Assembly: GCA_946811695.1 (NCBI GenBank)
Contig: OX328126.1
Span: forward strand, 82,472,467-82,536,466
Source of the DNA: Gonocerus acuteangulatus
Lineage: Eukaryota > Arthropoda > Insecta > Hemiptera > Coreidae
DNA: 64,000 bases
Direction: 5' to 3'
Positions within the stretch are counted from its first letter, which is position 1. Each line of letters starts with the position of its first letter. Below are positions 56,362 through 64,000 of this stretch, piece by piece. The notes beneath the pieces are model-generated. The model was given only the letters and a program-made list of their open reading frames with translations. It made no database searches and was not told where the DNA came from. Position numbers and translations under genes: made by a program.

Positions 56362-56570
56362 TCGATTAGAGGCTTCTGCTCAAATTCAGGAACATAAATA
56401 TTCTATAGGTCCACCCAACAAACCTATGTAATGTACTGTATAACATACAATCTTCTTTTTCGTAAATGGCCACCGCGCATGCGCGAATGCCAGTGGACAC
56501 TTTTTTGTAACGTTTTTTTTTCAGTTTAGTCATCACTAAAGCAAATTTATACGAAAAAATCCAAATACAA
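56362..56570 (-). mobile_element. MITE-like repeat E, copy 2
   Basis: It is the inverse of 31787-31990. Matching blocks: GAGGCTTCTGCTCAAATTCA, GGAACATAAATATTCT, ACCTATGTAATGTACTGTAT, the GCGCATGCGCG centre, and TTCAGTTTAGTCATC. The terminal pairing is weaker than in copy 1. Confidence 0.6.
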
Positions 56571-56663
56571 GAACCTAAATCACATGAACCGAAATTCTGG
56601 CTTACATATAGGCTGGAAGATTATCACTACGGCCATCAGTTGAACATAAATGTTTCATCTATT

Positions 56664-56715
<52 letters not shown>

Positions 56716-57129
56716 ATACACATAAACACAAACACAACAATATCCAACGAAAGCATTCATTTTAAAATCTACTGTATTGGCCATTAACAAAAAAATCTTT
56801 AATTATTTCAATACGTTTTTCTATTCTTTGACGAATAAAAACAATTTAAAAAATAACGTTGCTTCTTCAAATAGATGATGTAGTTGAGGACAATAGGCGC
56901 GTCCTATATTCCCACTGTAGTAAAATGCAATAAGATAAGCTTAAAAATAAAATGTCATCTAGTGAACCTCATTACGTCTTGAAAAGTGCCATTGTAAATA
57001 AAGAGTTGCCATAGTGTGACTCGTTATCAGATAAGAGATAAAGGAGGAGAGGGAGGGTGACAGAGGAAGAGCCAGGAGAAAGGTCTGTCCCTGTCTGTTG
57101 GAGATTTATATCCAAGGAGGTAAAGGGAT
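56571..57129. other. Intergenic stretch, no gene seen
   Basis: Apart from (TA)n at 56666-56712 I see no feature. Confidence 0.4.
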
Positions 57130-58290
57130 CGCTTTCTCTAGCTTCTGATTAGCTCTTCTAACGAGGTGCTCTTCGCCACCTGGGGGTGGACCTCCCTGTG
57201 GCAATGCGGTGATGATGGCTTGTTGGATGTTCGCGAAACGGGTCAAGTCTAGGCGCAACAGCTGTTCTTGGCACCTGGGATGGACCTCCCGGCCGGCAAT
57301 ATGATGATGATGGCTTGTTGGATGTTCGCGAAACGGGTCAAATCTAGGCGCAACAGCTGTTCTTGGCACCTGGGGATGGACCTCCCTGCCGGCAATGTGA
57401 TGATGATGGCTTGTTGGATGTCCACGAAACGGGTCAGGTTTAGGCGCAACAGCTGTTCTTGGCAACCTGGGTGGACATCCCTGTATGCAATGGGATGATG
57501 ATGGCTTGCTGGATGTTCGCAAAACAGGCCAAGTCTAGGCGCAACAGCTGTTCTTCGCCACCTGGGGGTGGACCTCCCTGTGGAAATACGATGATGATGG
57601 CTTTTTGGAGTTCACGAAACGGGTCAGGTTTAGGCGCAACAGCTGTTCTTGGCATCCTGGGTGGACATCCCTGTATGCAATGGGATGATGATGGCTTGTT
57701 GGATGTTCGCGAAACGGGTCAAGTCTAGGCGCAACAGCTGTTCTTGGCACCTGGGATGGACCTCCCTGCCGGCAATGTGATGATGATGGCTTGTTGGATG
57801 TTCGTAAAACGGGCCAAGTCTAGGCACAACAGCTGTCCATGGCGATTTGGGGTGGATTTTCTTGCGTGCATTGCGACAATGATGGCTTGTTGGATGCTCG
57901 CGAAACGGGTCAAGTCTAGGCACAACAGCTGTTCTTGGCAACCTGGGGTGGATCACTACGTTGACAATGCGATTATGATGGCTTGGTGGATGTTCGCGAA
58001 ACGAATAAGTCTAGGCGCAACAGCTGTTCTTGGCAACCTGGGGAGGACTTCTCTGAAGGCAATGTGATGATGATGACTTGTTGGATGTTCACGAAATGGG
58101 TCTAGTCTAGGCGCAACAGCTGTCCTTGGCAGCCTGGGGTGGACCACTTTGTGGGCAATGCGATGATGATGGCCCTGCCGGCGGTGGGGATCGAACCCAC
58201 CATCTCCGGCTTATGAATCTAAGGAGCTAGCCACTAGACCACGGAAGACCCCCGGCTTGTTGAATGTTCGCGAAACGGGTCTAGTTTGTA
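57130..58290. repeat. ~95-bp minisatellite, about 12 units, interrupted by a tRNA-like insert
   Basis: Units contain GATGATGATGGCTTGTTGGA, TGTTCGCGAAACGGGTC, TAGGCGCAACAGCTGTTCTT and GGTGGAC. CAACAGCTGT recurs near 57257, 57350, 57447, 57542, 57636, 57734 and onward, about every 93-98 bp. Divergence is moderate, with length changes in a CACCTGG/AACCTGG region. Frames of 60-138 codons open on both strands because the unit has few stops. I treat these as by-products. Confidence 0.85.
58175..58253 (-). repeat. tRNA-like SINE head inside the minisatellite
   Basis: On the minus strand: GGGGTCTTCCGTGGTCTAGT, GGCTAGC, ATTCATAA and GGTGGGTTCGATCCCC, matching the heads of the other tRNA SINEs. Only the ~78-nt head is present, with no core or A tail. 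The repeat unit resumes with GGCTTGTTG, so the insertion is clean, with at most GGC duplicated. A tRNA pseudogene is the alternative. Confidence 0.6.
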
Positions 58291-59219
58291 TTTGTGTAAA
58301 TAACTATTTATTGTTCCATGTCCTGTGCTTAGTTGTGTGAGATTGCAGCTTGTTTTGTACTTGTGTTTGAAATTGTTATGTTTTATCTCTTGTATAAAAT
58401 ATTTTAAGTGCGCCCCTTTTTCAGTTACTGTTAATAAGTATTTTAAATGTTCCGTGAATATTTTGTCATATATAATTGGGAGATTAGTGTCGGTTGAAGC
58501 TGATTTTGCCAAAACTTCTGCTACTTCGTTCCCCTCTATACCTGAATGTGCTTTTACCCATTCACCGGCATATGTAGCTTGAGACTATTGCCTATGAGTA
58601 GCCATTGGCGGTCGAGGGGAAGGGATTGGTGGGTGGGACGGGGACGGCGAGCTCAGGACTAATTAGAATTGACGAGGACTGCCAGTAGAGGAGATGGCCC
58701 GGTAATTGGCTGCCTATTGTCTCGCAGCTTCTACCATTGTTGGCCGAGTCGGACTCGTGTTAGCTTCACGCCGCCCTTTTAATTAAACCTTAATTATTAT
58801 ATGACTACTTTACCGCCAGCCGCTGTAAACAGTGTCTCCGACTCCCGGGGCTAACTGGCTCCTAGCAGCCAATCCTTACATGAACCAGCTCCTAGTTCCG
58901 CTGTAAATTCTTCCCTTATTAGTGGGCATTTGCAAACCATTCCATGCAATGCGGTGCCTCGAACGCAATGAAATGGAAAATTCGTTGTACTACACTTGTT
59001 TGAAGAATATTACCCGTCGCAGAGATACAAATTAATTTATAACCTTACACATAGTAAGGATTATATGACCCCTAGTTGTATTAATTGATATTTTTCATGA
59101 ACCGTAATACCCAGCTGTTGGTAAATTGGAACACCAATAATAATTTATCATTTTAATAGGCTGATTCGAAAACCCTTATCTATACAACCGAGTGGTCCCA
59201 ACACGTCTACCTTAACCTT
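58291..59219. other. GC-richer intergenic stretch, no gene seen
   Basis: The part 58600-58960 is more GC-rich than its surroundings and shows none of the repeat families listed, so it may be unique DNA. I see no reading frame of note. Confidence 0.4.
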
Positions 59220-59447
59220 TTGATTTTAACATTTTTATCAACTGTTAACATTGAAAATATGTAAATCACCTTAGTTACCATTGTAAATATGTAATTAATT
59301 ATTTATCTGTAATGTTCTATCTTCTATCTATGTAATATTACATCATATTTAATGCTCTATAATCTATCAATGTAAAATTATATTTATCATCTATCTAAGC
59401 AAAGCTTATCGCCAAAGCTGCGAAAAGTTTCAATAAAAAAAATATTA
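59220..59447 (+). repeat. Possible LINE 3' end
   Basis: The non-coding, T-rich sequence has repeated TCTATCTATGTAA/ATCTATCAATGTAA words. It ends AAAGCTTATCGCC, AAGCTGCGAAAAG, TTTCAATAAAAAAAA. The ending resembles those at 3891 and 24490. No RT is attached. Confidence 0.35.
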
Positions 59448-60559
59448 TGGAATAGGATTCTCAACTTCTCTTCCAGCTCGACCAGCAATGTGGTTTTCTA
59501 ATCCAAAATTTGCCTCTGGTATTAATGCCGGCTTCCTCACAAAACGCATGTTGGTTCGTTGAAAGCAAAATGTCCCCACCCATATTTTTCTTTAGGATAT
59601 GTTCGGATTGATATTATAAGCGGGTTTCCTGACGGCTGGATTAAACGCGCTGAAAGAGAACATATCATCCCTAACATGTCAAACTATCGAATTTGCAAAT
59701 CGGAGCACACTAGAGAACGAACATATTCTATCCGTTGGGGAAGTAATATATTGAAAAATGGTCTTATTCGATACTTTATTTAAGGCATTAAAGGCTATTC
59801 TATAAGGCTAGAGTTCCGACAATTTTCGACTAGCCGTATATTCAACAATCCAAGAGCAAAGTCTCAAATCTGAAAAACGGGATTTTTATATTTGGGAATC
59901 TTTTCAAAGGGAAAAGACACAACCTGCCTTTAAAATGCATTTTATAGCCAAAAACATGTAAAATTACATTTTATTTCCAAAAGGATATATAAAAGTCCGA
60001 GTATGAGAAGCTGTATAAACCAAGTACATTTCCAAGCAAGATTATGCTTAAAATAAAAGATTCTAATAATTTAAAAATATAAAAATTCGAGCACTTTAGA
60101 ATTATCTAAAAAAAGTATTTCGAGACAACCATTGCTAATGGTAGGAAAAATATCTATCTTTTGCAGGCGATGAGATATAAATAGAATTCCGGAAAAATCC
60201 ATTACTGCACGATATCTAAGAAAAAAATCCCATGCCTACTAATTGAAAGAAATATGTTATTCTAAGTAAGGAACTTAATAAATTTATGAAAAAATCATAT
60301 ACAACAAAATAATCTGAATAAAATTCTCACATGTCACGTACAATCTTTACACAAAATGCTCGTTGTAGAACTTGCTAAACTTCCCTTGTGAGTGTATTAC
60401 AATATCATAAATGATCTCTTCTTTCTGAACAAGGAATGATAGATCCTAACACTGTCCTTTCACCGTCCCGAGATCTCGCTGCATGGTTGTATCGGCTGGA
60501 GTTAACAAGGATAATTCTACCTAGGCCTTCCATATGGAAAGCAGTGTAAATATTTATGA
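59448..60559. other. Intergenic stretch, no gene seen
   Basis: No feature is recognised; a 74-codon plus-strand frame at 59559-59783 has no domain. Confidence 0.4.
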
Positions 60560-60930
60560 GAGATGGTTAGCCAGTGACCTATTGCCCAACTCTTCAGCCC
60601 GCGCAGAATCACATTAACTCCAGACGAAATAATTAGTGTACGGACCTTAATCGGTGTCTTCGACAGTAAAGGTGACTGTCTCTTTTTAGCACATTCCGAA
60701 GAAATGGACTCACGAGTCCCGTTGCAATACAACAATAATTGTGGCCGGTATGGGCGAATGACTGCTTTGGGTCCGTAGTAACTTCCCCCAAGATGGACCA
60801 ATTTCGCTGGTTCACTAACTCGTTCAATCATTTGCTAGTGGTATACAATACACCAAGTTTCTGAAGAAAAAAAAAAAAGAACTCTGGTGTGTATCGTGTT
60901 GATGATAGTTCATGAAATGTTAATCGTGAT
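60560..60930 (-). mobile_element. Decayed family B-like element (B4)
   Basis: The inverse strand matches family B blocks: CACGATACACACCAGAGTTC, GAAACTTGGTGTATTG, AGCAAATGATTGAACGAGTT, then GGTCCATC and TTACTACGGACCCAAA. Neither terminus nor the (TA)n array is visible. A 104-codon minus-strand frame overlapping it (60517-60831) is therefore not a gene. Confidence 0.55.
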
Positions 60931-61153
60931 TCTTTACATTGGCATAACTTTTTCGTTTATGAACCAATTGGCATGAAACAAAAACCTAATGCTAAGTGAA
61001 GTATATTAGAGAAAACCGTAACTAAATCGGATAAGCCGTTTCTGAGATTAGCGCGCACATACAAGAATTCTAAAAATCCTTGTTTTGGGTACCATTGCGT
61101 TGAAGAAGGCCCCAATAGTATTTTTTCCCATATACCTTCCATGCACAGACAGC

Positions 61154-61206
<53 letters not shown>

Positions 61207-61211
61207 AATAT
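60931..61211. other. Spacer with (TA)n
   Basis: AAATCGGATAAGCCGTTTCT near 61025 is in the style of family A/B internal repeats. A (TA)n array occupies 61158-61203 at the edge of the palindrome. Confidence 0.4.
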
Positions 61212-61407
61212 ATGAATTATATCATAGGCACAGACATTTCAACAGATACAAAGCTATAGCAATAGCTTATCAAGTATTCCGTATATACTTATTATATTGG
61301 CATTCACCCCCCCCCCCCCCTCGCTTATACATGCAAAGAAATGTATATTCTATTCCAGAAGAAGCAATTGTATTTGTGTATGTTTCAAAAAGGAATTCCT
61401 ATCATAG

Positions 61408-61461
<54 letters not shown>

Positions 61462-63175
61462 GGTGTCCCGTAAATGTCTAGTCATATTATGGGAGGTGAT
61501 AGAGGACCCTTAGGGGAACAAAAAATGTTCTATGACGATTTTCCGAATTCTCGCCCATAAGGGAGAAAACGTCATTTTATTGTTTTATCGAGACAAGCGT
61601 GGTTTTTAGAAGAATACTCGTTGTAGCTCTGTCCCAGGTGGTTCTGATAGAAAGGAAGTGAAACCAATCTAAAGCTGAGTAAATTTACTATACGACTAGT
61701 TGATATTAACCGTAAAAATGAATGAAATTAAGTATGTCAATCTTACCAAAAGAAAGCTTTTCTAAATTTCCTGACTTTTTCTTGAAATTTCTTACCAGCA
61801 TTACTCTTCAATGTGCAGGACCTGAGATTTCCGGGTTTCAGGAAAACTTCTTCATTTAACCAGCTTCCCATTCATGTATCACAACCCTGTGTTATTGAAG
61901 TATTTGAACGGTTTAAGAACAAAAGTTTTAAAAAAAACATGGATCTGTGAAAAGAAAATTATATTTTTTTCTTCAGTTTATTCAAAAAGCTGAAGAGAAA
62001 TATTTATTTTTATAAATGTTTACATAAATATTAAGTAAATATTTAATTAAAACAATAAAAAAAATTACTTCCACGAATATGAAAAAAATCCTAAAGCAGT
62101 AAATAAATAAAATACACATTTATTTTGAATTTGTTAATTCAGGTAACTAATACTGGGTCCAGGAGGCGGTAATTAAGGAACCCCAACCATACATTAACCT
62201 CAAAAATTATTATTTTTGCCTATATCACGCATTTGAACACATTTTTATAGGACTATGTACATCTTATTTATGAGGGATAGAATTTTTAATTACCACAACA
62301 AAAACGCATGGGCTCACGAGAATCCCAGGAGTTCCACAAGCATAGCCATCAGTATCAATTCAAGGTAAAGCATTTGTTTTCTAAATAAATACCTGTAAAA
62401 ATATGTTCAAATGCTTGATCTAGGTAAAAATAGTAATTTTTTTGGTTAATGTATGGTTGGGGTTCATTAATGGCCACCTCCTGGACCCATTATTAGTTAC
62501 TGTAATTAACAAATTGTGTATTTTATTCATTTACTGTTTTAGGATTTTTTTTTATATTCGTAGAAGTATTTTTTTTTTATTGTTTTAAGTAAATATTTAC
62601 TTAATATTTATGTAAACATTTATAAAAATAAATATTTCTCTTCAGCTTTTTGAATAAACTGAAGAAAAAAATATAATTTTCTTTTCACAGATCCATGTTT
62701 TTTTTTTTAAACTTTTGTTCTTAAACCGTTCAAATACTTCTATAACACAGGGTTGTGATACATGAATGGGAAGCTGGTTAAATGAAGAAGTTTTCCTGAA
62801 ACCCGGAAATCTCAGGTCCTGCCCATTGAAGAGTAATGCTGGTAAGAAATTTCAAGAAAAAGTCAGGAAATTTAGAAAAGCTTTCTTTTGGTAAGATTGA
62901 CATACTTAAATTCATTCATTTTTACGGTTAATATCAACTAGTCGTATAGTAAATTTAATCAGCTTTAGATTGGTTTCACTTCCTTTCTAGTAGAACCACC
63001 TGGGACGGAGCTACAAAGATTATTCTTCTAAAAACCACGTTTGTCTCGAAAAAACAATAAAATGACGTTTTCTCCCTTATGGGCGAGAATTCGGAAAATC
63101 GTCACATAACATTTTTTGTTCCCCTAAGGGCCCTCTATCACCTCCCACAATATGACTAGACATTTACGGGACACC

Positions 63176-63233
<58 letters not shown>

Positions 63234-63431
63234 CTATGATAGGAATTCCTCATTGAAACAAACACAAATACAATTGCTTCTTCTGGAATAGAATATACAT
63301 TTCTTTGCATGTATAAGCGAGGGGGGGGGGGTGAATGCCAATATAATAAGTATATACGGAATACTTGATAAGCTATTGCTATAGCTTTGTATCTGTTGAA
63401 ATGTCTGTGCCTATGATATAATTCATATATT
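61212..63431. repeat. 2.2-kb imperfect palindrome
   Basis: The left arm is about 61212-62248 and the right arm about 62394-63431, with a ~145-bp centre. Examples: ATTATATCATAGGCACAGAC versus its inverse at 63406-63425; TGCAAAGAAATGTATATTCT versus its inverse near 63290-63309. Arms differ at scattered bases and in homopolymers (C14 on the left, G10 on the right), so they are not exact copies. The inner part, 61459-63178, looks like a foldback DNA transposon. The outer ~200 bp and the (TA)n arrays are also mirrored. No coding frame is present. Confidence 0.85.
61459..63178. mobile_element. Foldback element with Tc1/mariner-style CAGGGTGTCCC termini
   Basis: The ends CAGGGTGTCCCGTAAATG and CATTTACGGGACACCCTG are perfect inverted repeats next to TA. 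CAGGGTGTCC next to TA is common in Tc1/mariner-type MITEs of insects. The inverted arms continue for ~790 bp on each side, leaving a short unique centre (62249-62393). No transposase is encoded. The flanking (TA)n on each side masks any target duplication. Confidence 0.55.
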
Positions 63432-63720
63432 GTTGAATCCTTTGGACAAGATCATCTGCAAGGAGATCATAAATATTAACAGGACCCTTCACTCCCGTCA
63501 TCTTCCCAATCTCTTGTTCCTATTCGCTCTACATTCCGAAACACGACCTTTCTCATTCCTCACATGATTACATACAATGAAGCTTTCACATTACATATGC
63601 ATCCACACGTCTGTGCATTTAGAGTATCTAAGTATTTATAAATAGGTACCCAATTTAATTTAATAATACTATGTTTGTTAGTATGTGAATATTGTTCTTA
63701 CAAATATGAAAAAAAGGAAA
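63432..63720. other. Spacer, no gene seen
   Basis: No feature is recognised. Confidence 0.4.
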
Positions 63721-63726
63721 TATCTC

Positions 63727-63900
63727 CCGGATTTTCCTGTGGTCTAGTGGCTAAAGCCTTGAATTTTCATGTGGGTTCGAGTCTCGCATGAGTCTTTTCA
63801 TTCCAGGGCCCTCTGAAAAGATTTTCTGATACACCCATGGAAGAGTGGAAAACTAGAGAGTTAGCCAAATAAAGTTCTTTTCATTTGGATCTGAAGATGT
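63727..63900 (+). repeat. tRNA-derived SINE-like sequence
   Basis: GTGGTCTAGTGGCTAAAGCC (box A region) and GTGGGTTCGAGTCTCGC (box B) resemble the heads of the SINEs at 21311 and 54627, with a shortened anticodon region. A different body follows (CCAGGGCCCTCTGAAAAG), ending near AATAAAGTTCTTTTCATT. The GCGCCGT tail is absent. The boundary on the right is uncertain. Confidence 0.5.
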
Positions 63901-64000
63901 TGTGATTGTCTCTGTTTTCAGAGAGAAGTCACATATTTGGGTGGTCAAAAAATATTACGTTAATTAATTGTCCGTTATAATTATAAATGTAGTACTCAAG

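Noticed and set aside
57106..57956. Overlapping 60-138-codon frames on both strands
   Set aside because: They come from a ~95-bp minisatellite with few stop codons; both strands are equally open.
60517..60831. 104-codon minus-strand frame as a gene
   Set aside because: It overlaps a decayed family B-like repeat and has no domain.

Overview
This window looks like repeat-rich, AT-rich nuclear DNA from an invertebrate, most likely an arthropod. The evidence is the mix of Penelope-like, Helentron-like, mariner, pogo and hAT-type elements with an RNase H-bearing LINE, plus tRNA- and 5S-rRNA-headed SINEs and long (TA)n arrays. No intact single-copy host gene, operon, CRISPR array or prokaryotic feature could be supported. 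The only long intact reading frame (48206-51517) belongs to a LINE. Most short open frames lie in (TA)n, (GA)n, poly-T or minisatellite DNA and are not genes.

Dominant families. Two non-autonomous families, called A and B here, have the layout of DINE-1/Helentron-associated elements: a 5' subterminal inverted repeat with a hairpin, an internal (TA)n array, internal repeats, a matching 3' subterminal inverted repeat, and a 3' stem-loop ending in a T run. A copies or remnants lie near 1926, 5787, 6698, 11268, 18377, 25080, 29311, 35133, 35296, 37015, 38777, 42838 and 47645. B copies lie at 8171, 11598, 27455 and, decayed, at 60560. A and B differ internally but share the same 3' terminal motif. 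A canonical Helitron-like copy with a 5-unit repeat lies at 4928-5703.

Retroelements. An intact 5'-truncated LINE frame (endonuclease end, RT, RNase H, zinc finger) at 48206-51517 sits inside a split hAT-type MITE. LINE pieces also lie at 23805-24480, 38079-38640 and 39640-39740. A Penelope-like element at 26474-28997 has inverted terminal arms, a GIY-YIG endonuclease frame and a B element inserted in it. Hammerhead-ribozyme-like cores occur in its arms and in three other loci (9777, 14722-15180 and 19872) plus a degenerate pair at 25949-26316. SINEs with tRNA heads (21311, 54020, 54627, 18154) or 5S rRNA heads (7286, 47334) are present; four of them have visible 11-13 bp target duplications.

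DNA transposons and satellites. A decayed mariner (46931-47580) carries a 5S SINE. A pogo/Tigger-like transposase remnant (13181-14030) has had its first catalytic-aspartate region amplified into seven 99-bp tandem units. Other tandem arrays have 74-bp (1-190), ~150-bp (22560-23400), 161-bp (33708-34350), 68-bp (41073-41413) and ~95-bp (57130-58290) units. A 2.2-kb imperfect palindrome fills 61212-63431; its inner part has mariner/Tc1-style CAGGGTGTCCC termini.

The elements form a clear nesting order (SINE in A; Penelope fragment in A; MITE in Penelope fragment; B in Penelope; LINE in MITE; 5S SINE in mariner), so the window can be read as an insertion history. All family assignments were made by eye from sequence motifs, without database comparison.
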